From Bathynomus jamesi (Eukaryota; Arthropoda; Malacostraca; Isopoda; Cirolanidae), in the NCBI GenBank assembly GCA_023014485.1, contig JAJOZX010001077.1, forward strand, positions 461,001 through 525,000: 64,000 nt of DNA. Reading direction: 5' to 3'. A program made the translations under genes and the position numbers. The notes below the pieces were generated by a model, which was not told where the DNA came from, made no database searches, and saw only the letters and a program-made list of their open reading frames with translations. Positions within the stretch are counted from its first letter, which is position 1; the number at the start of each line of letters is the position of its first letter. This document shows positions 22,500 to 32,921 of this stretch, one piece after another.

Positions 22500-22710
22500 A
22501 ATAATGAACAGGAACACCAGAGAAAATACAAACATCCTTCAAGGTTTAATAGTACCAACGTTATTAAGCAATTTGTATTTTGTAATTTTGTATGTGATTT
22601 GGAATTTTATTGTTTTAGCCCTGAAGATGGAATTAGTGCATTCCGAAACGTTGGTACTATTAAACCTTGAAGGATGTTTGTATTTTCTCTGGTGTTCCTG
22701 TTCATTATAT
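22500..22710. repeat. Palindromic repeat with a hammerhead-like core
   Basis: Arms of about 60 bases (AATGAACAGGAACACCAGAG on the left, complement at the right end) flank a centre. On the right side reads CTGAAGA, one base, GGAAT, a six-base loop, ATTCC, then GAAACG. That is the order of hammerhead ribozyme conserved blocks with a closed stem II. The adjacent stem-III-like pairing (TACCAACG with CGTTGGTA) is present, but stem I is not evident. Such modules are known in Penelope-like elements; assignment here is inference. Confidence 0.55.
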
Positions 22711-23385
22711 ATATATATATACATTGGCCAAATAAACTATAGTATATTAAAATTTGTGCGTAAATACATTAGTTTTTAACTAATTACTATTAAAGTTTCT
22801 TCATATGATCAATTTTTGCAATACCTTCGTGGTATTCCTGACCGGTGGGTATATTCATACGGTTATATTTATAGCATAGGTCCTACCCAGGGTATAACAC
22901 AGAATTAAAAGTTATTCTGTGGCCTTAAACTATCCCTGTTTTCTGTTTTTAGCTGAGAAGTTACCTGTCCTTAATTGATGGAGGTAAAACGCAGATTCTC
23001 TCGGAGGATGCCAGGATGACAACACTATCATGTGCCCACTTATACGAAGTTGGCATCTACCAACATTCTGTAGGATAAACTTTATGGAAACGTAAATTAA
23101 GAAACTGGTATATGTGTATATATATATATATATATATTATATATAAATATATATATATCCTTAAAAAAATGATTGTTTTTTTCATTAAGGTTTTTCTGCA
23201 TTTATTTTTGTCCTAAAACGCTAAAAGAAAATTTATATTTAGAATAAAAATATAAATATTAAACCAATATTTTAGCGGTAACTATTTTATTTTTATTTAT
23301 TATTTATTTTTTTTTCTAAATAGGCGCTAGAAAGGAATCGATTCCCACGTGGTGGTCAGAATGGGACGGGGCTTATCGCTCCCTT
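22711..23385. other. Non-coding upstream region with AT tracts
   Basis: An (AT)n run lies at 23112-23158. No gene. It ends at the conserved promoter block of TGF-beta copy A. Confidence 0.6.
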
Positions 23386-23632
23386 GGCCACGCCCCCCGA
23401 CCCTGAGATTGGTTGGCAAAGCCATCGAAGCGGCCATTTAAACCAATAAGGTTAGAAACAGTGGACGAATAAAGTTAATTGGGCAGAGATGGGGGTGGAC
23501 CCGCCTATTTTGCACGCCTTTCTGAACTTGTCACGCTCAAGTCCACTCAGTGAGTCAGTGTATAAAAGACTTTGTCGAAACGAGGACACGGGAATTGGCG
23601 ACGCGGTTCTTCGTGACGGAGTGACTGGCAAC
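23386..23632 (+). promoter_or_regulatory. Proximal promoter and 5' UTR of TGF-beta ligand copy A
   Basis: A GC/CACC-type box (CCACGCCCC, about 23388-23396), an inverted CCAAT (ATTGG, 23408-23412) and CCAAT (23443-23447) are followed by TATAAAAG at 23561-23568. The start codon is 65 bases beyond the TATA box, so the 5' UTR should be about 40 bases. From about 23495 to the start codon the sequence is almost identical to the promoter of copy B (58170-58318), while sequence further upstream shares only the box order. Confidence 0.75.
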
Positions 23633-23899
23633 ATGTGCCTCAGACAGAGCCTCCTTCGCCTTCTCCTTCTGCTGGTGGCACTATCCGCGGTGACTGGTTC
23701 TCGGTTCCAAAGGAAAACGGTGCCACCATCAGGAAGAGGCACGGGCACCACGTCAAACACAACTACCTCCACCGATACCCCAGCGGCAGATATGCCGATG
23801 AAATCAAACCTTTCGAAAAGAACGACTTGGAATGGGGTATGATCGAAATACCCCCTCCCCACGAATCGGAAGAGCTGGACGGTGGGAAGCAGCAGCAGG

Positions 23900-23942
<43 letters not shown>

Positions 23943-24394
23943 CCACCATCCGCAACAGTACCAACATCAACACCATCAACACCACCATCAACAAAAACAA
24001 AATCAACACCAACGTCGTTATCAGGAAGACGAAGAGAAAAAACTCGAAGACGACGATGCCCCAGCAACGAAGCCAGTTGCAGTAGGAGGAACAGCAGCAG
24101 AAGGGGAAACCCCTTTCCGATGCCCGTCTGCCGCCTGCAACGATGATTTGGAATTAGGTAAAAGGATTCGAATCATGCAAATCAAACACCAGATTTTGAA
24201 GGAAACGGGCATAAAAACCCTACCCAATATGACAGGATTCGTCTTACCCCAAAATCCATACCTTCAAAGCATCATTTACAGCGTGAATGAGCAGACCCAC
24301 GTAATGGACCATTACCACACGAGGGCTTATAACAACCCGCTGGGGGATGATCCCAACATCAGGAGCGAGAAAGTGTTCATAACAGCCTCCAATG
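23633..24394 (+). pseudogene. TGF-beta/activin-type ligand, first coding exon, copy A (frameshifted)
   Basis: The ATG at 23633 opens a signal peptide (MCLRQSLLRLLLLLVALSAV) nearly identical to copy B. At 23709-23711 an A4 run of copy B is A3, so the signal-peptide frame ends at a stop at 23840-23842. The prodomain lies in the next frame and is fully open to the exon end. That part contains a His/Lys spacer, a Gln/His-rich low-complexity tract, CPSAAC, a straitjacket-like helix (RIMQIKHQILKETGIK), and the N-glycosylation site NMT. The exon ends AATG|GTAAGT in phase 1. The open, homologous second frame argues for recent loss or a homopolymer error in the assembly. No mature ligand domain was found downstream. 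As read, the product would be a short secreted leader only. Confidence 0.8.
23890..24003 (+). repeat. In-frame CAG tract coding Gln/His-rich segment
   Basis: About 16 CAG codons (one GGG interruption) are followed by CAC/CAT/CAA codons. In the prodomain frame this gives polyglutamine then alternating His and Gln. Copy B has an acidic spacer (YYDEDEEEAEDGEYFW) at the equivalent place and no repeat, so the tract arose after duplication or was lost in B. Confidence 0.9.
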
Positions 24395-24400
24395 GTAAGT
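24395..24400 (+). other. Splice donor, copy A
   Basis: AATG|GTAAGT is a consensus-quality 5' splice site at the homologous codon position to the copy B donor. It splits a glycine codon after its first base (phase 1). Confidence 0.8.
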
Positions 24401-24580
24401 GGTTCACAAAAAGTTGCGAATAAGTTATTATTAGCATTAGATTATAAATACAAAATGTTATACAATAGGTTATAATAACCAACGCTACTTACACTCCGAA
24501 CATTAGTCAAAATAGGTTTAAATAAAATGTATTTTCAAACAATTCCTATTATAATATATATATATATATATATATACACA

Positions 24581-24906
24581 CAGGGTGTCCCATATGTCCG
24601 GTCTCATAGCAAATTTATTTTAAATTAAATTTACAAAAGTAATACAATAAAACAAATGATCAAATTGATATCTTTTTTTGGGACCTTTTCTTTTTGTTGC
24701 GGGTAGAATAACACGCAATGGCTAATATGGAAGGGAGGTACACTCCTGAGGAAAAGGCGGGGTCATTGCGTGTTATTCTACCCGCAACAAAAAAGGTCCC
24801 AAAACAAGACATCAATTTGAACATTTATTTTAGTTTTAATGTATTACTTTTGTAAATTTAATTTAAAATAAATTTTTCTACGAGACCGGACTTATGGGAC
24901 ACCCTG
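24581..24906. mobile_element. Palindromic mariner-derived MITE with transposase start
   Basis: CAGGGTGTCCCATATGTCCG and CGGACTTATGGGACACCCTG ends; long arms mirror each other (TTTAAATTAAATTTACAAAA, GTTGCGGGTAGAATAACACG and complements). The centre reads ATGGAAGGGAGGTACACTCC, encoding MEGRYTPEEKA, which resembles the start of a mariner transposase. It inserted in intronic sequence just downstream of copy A. Confidence 0.85.
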
Positions 24907-25066
24907 TATAGTTAGGTAAAAACGGGCTTCAAATTTTTAAAACTGTGTTAGGATCAAGTGCGATACATTTTAAACAATTTACACAACCTTAATTATTTTC
25001 AAAATATTTTTAACATCAAAAATATTCAAACTCAGAAAAAAAATCGCTCAGTAATAATAATATTAT

Positions 25067-25105
<39 letters not shown>

Positions 25106-25147
25106 CATAATAATAGCATAGTTTTAAAATATATATATATATATATA
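24907..25147. other. Non-coding with (AAT)n
   Basis: An AAT microsatellite occupies about 25051-25105, followed by an AT tract. Nothing else is seen. Confidence 0.6.
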
Positions 25148-25296
25148 TGATGCAAATGCACAAGGAAAAAAATTATTTCAAGCCCTTTCGTGTATTCAGC
25201 AGTACACCTCGTCAGGGAATGTACTGTTGAATACACGAAGGGCCGTGGAATAATTTTTTTTATTTTTCCTTGTGGATTTGCATCATTCAGCCATTT
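25148..25296. repeat. Palindromic repeat with a hammerhead-like core
   Basis: Outer arms are GATGCAAATGCACAAGG and CCTTGTGGATTTGCATC. Inner arms are CCCTTTCGTGTATTCAGCAG and its complement. On the minus strand the order is GCCCT, T, a small hairpin, CTGACGA, one base, GTGTA, loop, TACAC, GAAA, GGGC: conserved hammerhead-type blocks with pairing for stems II and III and an imperfect stem I. Same organisation as 22500-22710 with unrelated sequence in the stems. Confidence 0.5.
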
Positions 25297-25320
25297 CACG
25301 TGATAAGTATGAAATTCATC

Positions 25321-25322
<2 letters not shown>

Positions 25323-25374
<52 letters not shown>
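25323..25374 (+). repeat. (AT)26 microsatellite
   Basis: Uninterrupted AT tract of about 52 bases. Confidence 0.98.
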
Positions 25375-25376
<2 letters not shown>

Positions 25377-25773
25377 CTGCAGCCGACCCCAACTGGATTT
25401 AAATTTGTCAGTGTTTGTGAATGGGCGATTGATCAGATTAACTCATCTTTGAGAGAAAATTGAGGCTCTTCCCTCATTTAATAGTGCCATTACTAATGCC
25501 ATGACTTGTGCCACTATAATATACTAAACGCAAATTTAATGTATTTACAGTATTTTATTCCTGTTTTAGTTTTCGCTTTAATCACGCCACATCCGCGCAA
25601 AAACTAGGCTGTGGCGCAGTGAAATTATGGTTTGCTTATACGTATCCGTATCTCAAAACAATAAATACATTAAAAAGAAATGTCATAAATTTGGATAAAA
25701 AGATCAGAATTAGAACTAATAATGTATTTTAATTTTTTTTAATAATAAATATTATTAAAGGAATAATTAATCG
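25375..25773. other. Non-coding, no gene seen
   Basis: AT-rich; no frame or motif supported. Confidence 0.5.
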
Positions 25774-26443
25774 CAGTTTTCTTAACCTGGGGTGCTGGAA
25801 AAGGGCTTCTGTCATGTGTAGTATAGATACGTTAGGTCCGTTAACCAAACTTCTTCGCAAACTCCCAATCTTTTCTATTTTATTAACAGATATTATTGTA
25901 TGAGAATTTGAATATATATTTAATTACGAAAGATTTATTGCACGTTTACATTATCACCATTAATATTAAAAGAAGGAAGACGTTGACTCTGTGTCACGAG
26001 AAATTTACTTGTTTTTTTGCATGATTTTGACCCCAAGATTAGTGGGTAAGTAATTCTTCTTGATTGTTATTCTTAACATTTCTTTTGGCCGCTTGATCTA
26101 TTGTTAAATTCAAGAAAGTATTTAGGTTTGAATTTGTAAATACTGTATAATTCTTTGTGTGTCTTGTCTTAATATCGTTTTAAAATTTTCCTCGTTTATT
26201 TTTTACTCTAAATGTGCTGCTTTTAAATGTATGTTCACTTTGCTTTAACTTGATATCTTTTTATTCAAAATATTATTGGTCAACTATAAATTGTACTCAT
26301 ATTCTTATTTGTTTTGTATTTGCGTGGTGCTTTTTCCTACTAACTTTTGCTAACTTTTTGCTACTAACCAGGTGAAGGGGGTGCTGGACTGCCTAGACCT
26401 AACTACAGGGGGTGCTGATGTCGAAAAAGGTTAAGAAACGCTG
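25774..26443. mobile_element. hAT-type non-autonomous element
   Basis: CAGTTTTCTTAACCT at the left and AGGTTAAGAAACGCTG at the right are inverted ends of the CAG...CTG kind. Flanks ATTAATCG and AATTAATG partly match as a target duplication. GGGGTGCTGG words are repeated near both ends. The 670-bp interior is AT-rich and non-coding. Confidence 0.65.
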
Positions 26444-26706
26444 AATTAATGTTTCGAATCTGCTAGTAGTATGGGAGGTCATAGCATGTTATACATATGG
26501 GCATATTTGTATCGTTTTTAGAGAAGTTCACAAAGTTGAAAAAACTAATCAATTATAATACTCTTTCACGCGCATAAAACATCAAATTAATATATTTTTA
26601 ATAAATATTTAACGATGTGTACAGTGAACTTTGTATAATTAACCTCTTAAACATCGTTTATTTTTATATTGCACATACGACGCTGCTTCTTAGGTTAATT
26701 GTACAG

Positions 26707-27060
26707 GTAAAATACTAACTGATTTTCGTTTTTCTTTCAGACCCATTTGAAATGCGTGATAACAGGAACTATACGACTGAACAACGCATATTGGCTAGTA
26801 ACTGGGTCCATGAGCTACCACGTAATGGCAAAACCATTGAAAATATTCGTGCAGACTTCCAGGACCAATTCAATGGTGAGGCTACTCTTTGGAGGAGCTG
26901 CGTGATTCGATCGGTTCTGGAAGTCTGCACGAATATTTTCAATGGTTTTGCCATTACATAGTCATTATGGACCTAGTTAATAGCCAATATGCGTTGTTCA
27001 ATCGTATAGTTGTTTCAAATGGGTCTGAAACAAAAACGAAAATCAGTTAGTATTTTACTT
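26707..27060. mobile_element. Palindromic mariner derivative with transposase N-terminal half
   Basis: The left arm GTAAAATACTAACTGATTTT through GACTTCCAG is mirrored on the right. The left arm encodes, from 26752, MRDNRNYTTEQRILASNWVH and a helix-turn-helix-like segment (NGKTIENIRADFQDQFNG), the start of a mariner-type transposase. The right arm is the inverted copy with small indels. A related single-arm copy with proper ends is at 8114-8328. Confidence 0.8.
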
Positions 27061-27460
27061 GGTTGACAAGACATTGTGGACATCGTATAAGTTACATATA
27101 ATTGAAAAACATTAATATCGCATAATGCTGTCGATAATAAACGAAGTAATAAACTGAGAGGCAAGTTTAATAACGTATTTTCAATAGGAAATTAGATATT
27201 TACTGAAGGTGTTCAGTTCTCTTGTATCTGAAACTTTCCATACCTATTACATAGGTAGGTATAACCTAAACTAACCGCTATGCTAGCCTATAAGCTACTT
27301 CATCCTACTTTTATCTGTCTCTGTAATGTAAGCAAAGACAGAGGTACGAACATACAACTCCTCCTCACAGGGACCGGAAGATGGAGGTGCGTGAGGTGTC
27401 AAGGCACCAGGACTCGTGATTCCTCTCTCGGGCCTTGCCTCCAGTATATATATATATATT

Positions 27461-27493
<33 letters not shown>

Positions 27494-28050
27494 TCACTCT
27501 AGATACAATAATAAGAAATCTCCAGGGAAACAATTTTCAAATTGATCCATTACTATTCCAATTGCATAAAGAATTCCTGTTTCAGGTAAAAATATTTTAT
27601 AGAAAGTAACCTTCGGCACTGCTATTGCATCTCAGCTTTCCTTTACCTTTTTCCAAAATTAGGAAACTCTCTCTCCAAATCCGAAATTCCCACTTTCGGA
27701 GCGGGAATGGAGAATGGAACTATGCCATTTATTCATTCGAATTAGCTAAACGTAGCGATAGGAAGGTCAATATAGCGCGTGAGAACTTAAGGTTTTCGCC
27801 ATAGTAAATGGCTTATAAGTCTCTTTACCGATACCTGAACATCCTACCTATACTACAAACACTACACTATGTCTCCAGCGGAGTTTATACGCTGAGCGTT
27901 AATCCCAATGGAGATATTAAATTTATTCTCGTCATGCGAGTTAGCGAAATACCTCATTTGCGGTATGTTATCTCCGTAGAATTTATTCCTCCGTAAATTC
28001 TTGCAACTGAAATGCGTACGGTCATGGATTTACTGATGATGTCGGGTAGA
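27061..28050. other. Non-coding, AT tracts
   Basis: A complex (AT)n lies at 27445-27492. The frame at 27808-27996 has no recognisable motif. No gene is supported. Confidence 0.5.
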
Positions 28051-28680
28051 CAAATCCATTTTACCCCCATTCCTTCAGCGATGCGAACCCCCACCTTCAG
28101 TGTTGACGGTAGTGAACTAGGTTTCCGCGTAGTATTTTCCGACGCATTCCGCAGATTTTCAATGGGATTGAAGTCTGGTGACTGCGTGTAGTGTTCAGGA
28201 AAGGTTACAAATCAAATTTATGCTCTTCGAACCAATCCAACGCATATCGAGTGCGATGGACGGTCGCAATGTCATCCTGTTTTTGACAGACGAGTTCCGA
28301 AGATGGACACTACTGTTCAATTCTATTTCTCGCAGTTTCCTGCAATGACCTGTAAATGACCTCTTGCGCTTCATCGAAAGCGGTGGTCAGTTACTGCGGT
28401 CTTCTCTAAGCAACGTCCAGCCATGCCCTGTAGCAGTGACTTCTACCACAGTTCCTCCCCTCCAGCATGTGGTTTTCTCATCCACTAACCAAGCCTCGCA
28501 CAATCGTGAGAAGTGATAACAATCGTCTGCGTTGCTGGTTCCTCCTGCTTCACATGCACCAAACGCCCTTCTGGAAGTCAGAGACATCCGTAATTTAACC
28601 ATCCTGTAATCGTCTGATAACTGTGCGACACGCCAAATGCATTTAACTTTCTACAATAGTATCTATGAAACACGTGATAC
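28051..28680 (-). pseudogene. Tc1-like transposase remnant
   Basis: On the minus strand, near 28165-28195, the sequence encodes QSPDFNPIENL, the third acidic-residue block of Tc1 transposases. Upstream, around 28230-28300, lies QKQDDIATVHRTRYALDWFE, a degraded second block. A frame at 28387-28602 covers the first catalytic region with low identity. Stops and frame changes show it is inactive. No terminal repeats were identified. Confidence 0.65.
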
Positions 28681-28729
28681 GATCACGTGACCACTGCTTT
28701 TTACATACACACGGGCCTCTTTTGGTGAG

Positions 28730-28830
28730 TGTCGCAGTTCGGGTTTTACTTTAAGTCGTAGATCTCCTCTGTGGCATCATGACATCAGTGTTGAGCGGAG
28801 GGAGTATGAAATTGCAAGATGATCAGTAAA
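28730..28830 (+). mobile_element. 5S-SINE body fragment
   Basis: Diverged body only: CAGTTCGGGTTTTACTTTAA, GTCGTAGATCTCCTCTG. No 5S head. Confidence 0.5.
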
Positions 28831-29049
28831 TTACAACTGCGGACATGGTGAATACCATGCCATCACCATCCTGTAGTGTTGAAAACATTTTGTCATCAAC
28901 GTGTAGTGGTGTAGGTCATTATAACGTAGATTATTTATTTGTATACAAGACGAAGAACGAAAAGGTATATTCATCGGATTGACACTAAAAAACTAACAAC
29001 TTGACCTAAACTAACTAGCGTAACCTAACCTATGCTAACCCCCCTTCCC

Positions 29050-29215
29050 CGTGAACCAGCGAAATTAAGCGACACTGGGTCTGGGTTGTAGTTGGGTCGG
29101 TGACCGACCTCCGCGTCCAGATGATGTAGCGACTCAGATGCTCGGATTATACACAAAGCGGTAGGTCCCCTCAGTCACGTGACCATTGCCGTTGAAAAGG
29201 GGGGGGTTAACCCCA
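29050..29215 (+). mobile_element. 5S rRNA-derived SINE
   Basis: Head CCAGCGAAATTAAGCGACAC followed by TGGGTCTGGGTTGTAGTTGG and GGTGACCGACCTCCGCGTCC keeps the 5S A-box and C-box order. Body: AGATGATGTAGCGACTC, GCTCGGATTATACAC, GGTAGGTCCCCTCAGTCAC, ending in GGGGGGTTAA. Confidence 0.85.
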
Positions 29216-29297
29216 AAACAACAAAAATACAAACCCCTTCCTCTTCCTTAATTAAGAAGCTACTCGTAACAATGCTGGAATAGCGGCAGGACATTGA

Positions 29298-30320
29298 TTA
29301 CAACAATTTTTGACAACATTCAATTACGATCTTTTCAAAGTATTTTTGTAAATGTCTAAATTGTAGAGTGCACGAGGGTGTCTTCGCTTTCACATCGTGA
29401 TCAGTGTTCTTTTTTTTATTGTTATTTCTAACTTTTCTACTTCCTTCTTGGGCTAACCTAGAGTGGATCTTAGGGTCTTTGTTAGCCTGTAACTCCGTAA
29501 CATCTTCCATCAAGTGTTCAGTTGGATTCAAATTGGGAGATCAGGTCAGGCCAGCCAATCCAGAATTTCGGGACGTGTATTTGGGATCGTTTTCATGCTG
29601 AGAGACTCAGTCCTTACCAAACATAGCGTATACACCTAAAAGCATCGTTTCCTGGAAGATCTGGATGGGCTGGTGATGCTGAAGGATCTTTTGAATGCAA
29701 CGAATCAGTTCAGTGCTCGTAGCTGAAAACCAAGGCCACGCCATAATCGATCCACCAATACTTTTACAATTTCAGCAATGCAGTCGGGATGGTATTCTTC
29801 ACTACCACCACGACGATACTATTCTCAGACATATTTCCCAGTATGTTGCACTTGTTCTCATCGGTCCAGAGCGAGCTCTCCCGTCCAGGCTTTTCATTCT
29901 TTGACACAACGCAATCGATGGTGTCGACTCTTGCCTGAGATCGTGGGTTTACAACGTGTAACGTGACATTCAGGTTTTCTAATATCAACGCACGCCTGAC
30001 AGTGCCGGAATAAAGAGAAATTTCGTGATGTTCCTCGAACTCAGCCCGGATCTGATTTGAAGATTTCCAACGGTCTTTCGGGGAATTTCGCTCCATGAAT
30101 CGCGTAGTACGTTGGTTCAGTTCTTTAGCCTGTTGGATCTTCGGCTTTTCAACGTTCTCAGATCGTTGCGACTTTGTATGATACCATAAGCGGTGGGTTT
30201 GAGCCCTTTCAACCAGGAAACTGCTCTTCGCAAAGAGAATGTTTCTAACGCAGAACCATATTTAATCTGGGATCTTCGAGTTTCCGATAAGTCTTTCCTT
30301 CCGCGTGCAGATGCCACATT
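29298..30320 (-). pseudogene. Tc1-like transposase, degraded
   Basis: Read on the minus strand: an N-terminal frame (30317-30117) with GRKDLSETRRSQI, a middle frame (30096-29764) with SSNQIRAEFEEHHEISLYSG and ESSLWTDENKC (first catalytic D), and a last part around 29560-29500 encoding SPNLNPTEHLMEDV (third acidic block, E retained). Frame changes separate the parts. Overall length is consistent with one Tc1-type gene of about 340 codons. Clear terminal repeats were not found. Confidence 0.75.
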
Positions 30321-30571
30321 TACTCACTAAAAGCGAACTATTCGAACCTCGATAGTGTTCCACTAAATAACTAGTAATATCTAATTTGAATGAAGGAAAT
30401 TAATGTATTAAACTTCTCAAAAGCAACCTCAAATTCTAACACAACAGAAAACAAAATATAATATCGAACACAAAATAAGACCATTTAGTTCAGTAACAAC
30501 CCCAGGTTATGAAAATGATTAACCATTACACCAATGAGCGGTTATACATTTACGTACTAAAAGAGGTCTTA

Positions 30572-30864
30572 TCTTACACCAGTGGTCCGAATTTTTTTTC
30601 AGTCGTGCCTTCCTTTATTACGTAAAAACCGACACCCCCATCCCCCGTTATTATGGGGACAGCCGCGCGCAGATTGGTAGTTAGTGATGCCAAGTTAGTG
30701 GTGAACACACGCAAGTAATATTGGGGACCAGAACGGTTCTTTTCGAATTAAAAGTATATTGATTCTTCCCTGCGTGTCAATATTTTCCCGTTCCATTTGA
30801 GTTGAGTAACTCTTCGCGCACGCCTTGGGGGACGCACCCTAGTTTGCGGACCACTGTCCTACAC
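30572..30864. mobile_element. hAT-type MITE with 8-bp target duplication
   Basis: The element 30580-30856 starts CAGTGGTCCGAATTTT and ends AGTTTGCGGACCACTG. Flanks TCTTACAC and TCCTACAC match at 7 of 8 bases. The interior has ACCCCCATCCCCC and GTGGTGAACACACGC and no coding sequence. Confidence 0.8.
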
Positions 30865-31199
30865 TACTTCTACAATCCTCCCACAACTTCAGGTCAGCTG
30901 TACCATAAACAAAAGAGAAAAGATTGCTCTCAAATATAAGCTGTAGATCAAAGTCGTCAAGGCAAAATTAGGTGCGTGGTAAACTTAATAAACTTAAACT
31001 TAATATGTAGGTGGTTGTCAGGAGACTTACGCACGCGACTGTATATATACACACACACTGTTCTACTTTTTTATAGCGAAAACTGAATTTTAAAGTAGGA
31101 AATGACTGCTATCGTGTCGAGAAATATGAGAAATTAAGTTATTTTTGATGTCAAGGACCAGTCAACCATTTTTTGGCATATTGTATATATATATATATT
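30865..31199. other. Non-coding, no gene seen
   Basis: Mixed AT-rich sequence, with short ACAC and AT tracts at about 31050 and 31182. Confidence 0.5.
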
Positions 31200-31425
31200 T
31201 TTTTTTTAATTTACTTGGCGTTGTTTAACCTCCTTCGCAACATCTAAGGTCATATGACGGAGGGGACCTACAGCTTTACGTGGGATCTGAACCACGGGTC
31301 GCTACATAATCTAGGCGCGGAGGACGGGTTCCCATCCAACAACTACCCAGACCCAATGTCGCTTAACTTCACTGATCTCCGGGAAGCGGTGTTACGACAT
31401 TGGCCACGACATGGCCGTTCTTTTT
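31200..31425 (-). mobile_element. 5S rRNA-derived SINE, well preserved
   Basis: Minus-strand copy. On the plus strand: GTTTAACCTCCTTCGCAACA, GACGGAGGGGACCTACAGC, GGGATCTGAACCACGGGTCG, then the complement of the 5S head (CAATGTCGCTTAACTTCACT, GATCTCCGGGAAGCGGTGTT, ACGACATTGGCCACGAC). The least decayed copy in the window, useful as the family reference. Confidence 0.9.
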
Positions 31426-31889
31426 AATTTACGATGTATGATGCATAAAAATGATATTCTTCCGAAACCTTTTTCACGCGTGTATGTGTAGCTTAGCAAC
31501 AAGACGCGTGATCGCATACATGCATGCATATATGTATGTATGTATGTATGTATATACACACCCAGATTCATAATTATAGTTGATAATATGTTCTTATTTA
31601 CAAACGCTTTTTCCTAAAATTAAATAAAGATTTAAAACAAAAAACGAAATTGTTTATTTAAAAAAAAAATAAAAAAAATAAAGCAAAGCAAAAGATTATT
31701 TACAGATTTTGTGTTAAGTGTTCAACTCGTGTCGTGACTGGGGTCGAAGACACGATGAAGCTTGGAATCGGTACAAATTGGGGAATAAACCAACCCAATT
31801 CCCCACCCGACCCCTCTCTCTCTCTCTCTCCGATACAAAAAGGAAGTGTTTGTTTAAATATTTTTTTTTATGGAGAATTTATCTAATTA
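31426..31889. other. Non-coding with (ATGT)n
   Basis: ATGT repeats lie at about 31525-31555 and a CT run near 31808-31830. No gene is supported. Confidence 0.5.
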
Positions 31890-32110
31890 TAGAGATTAGC
31901 CTAACTTACTGTATATAATATAGACTAGCCCATGATTATGGATTAGTCTATGATAGCCTAAGCTACTGTATATTATATAGCTTAGCCTATGAATATAGAT
32001 TAGTCTATGATAGGCTAAATTATATAATATAGGTTAGGCTATGATGATAGATTAGTCTATGATAGCCTAACTTATATTATATAGCTTAGCCTATGATTAC
32101 AGACTAGCCT
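31890..32110 (+). repeat. Four tandem units of 48-57 bp
   Basis: Units share TAGCCTAA, TTATATAGCTTAGCCTATGA and TAGATTAGTCTATGA. The units shorten along the array (57, 57, 52, 48). AT-rich with CTAG-like palindromes inside each unit. Confidence 0.75.
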
Positions 32111-32921
32111 TACCTATAACTATGAGTTAATGAATGACTTAAATAATTATTATAACCATTTATTCGAAGGCGTGAATAAATTAATTATTATAATAATTAT
32201 TATAATAAAATTTAGTATGTATTTATTTCATTATTTTGTCTTTTTAAATACACATAAACAATTCTACAGAGTTGAGAGCACAGACGTATATGGTATAGAA
32301 TATACGGGTGTGTAGGACCTAGCTTTAAAGATAGACCTCTTTCTGGCCGTAAAAACAGAGCTTACCGATATCTAGTCAGTCCACACTCGCATTATAACGT
32401 ACATAATTTCATACAAACGATTTGAAGAGAAAATTTTTAAGCCAATGAGAGCATAACGATTAGTTGAACCTCACGAGCCACTCAGATTTTGAGTGCAGCT
32501 TCACATATTTGGACTTACTGGCTTTGCATGCTAAAAAATTTTATGGCTGTGGTATTTTTGTAAATTTACGGTCTCCCTGGCATTTCCTCGACTCACAATT
32601 TAAGTGTACAAAATTATGTGTAACCGTGGGCAAAACTAGATATTGGTAGACTTTGATAAAAATTAATTCGTCTGTATATCAAAGCCTACCTAGATCTAGT
32701 CAGAACACGCTTGTACAAAATTTCTTACACGTTTGTCGTTTCGACGAAAAGCCATCCAGACAATTACTTTACAAAGTACCGCAACAATAAAAATTCAATA
32801 ATAAATTCAGCGAATTTAAACTCGCGAATTTGCACTCAGAATCTAAGTGGCTCGTGAGCTTAAAGTAAATGTTATGATCTCACTAGCTTAAAAGTTTTGT
32901 TCAAAATCATTTGTATGAAAT

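Noticed and set aside
23452..24012. 186-codon frame antisense to TGF-beta copy A
   Set aside because: It is the mirror of the CAG tract and Leu-rich signal peptide codons; it has no motif of its own and lacks a counterpart of equal length in copy B.
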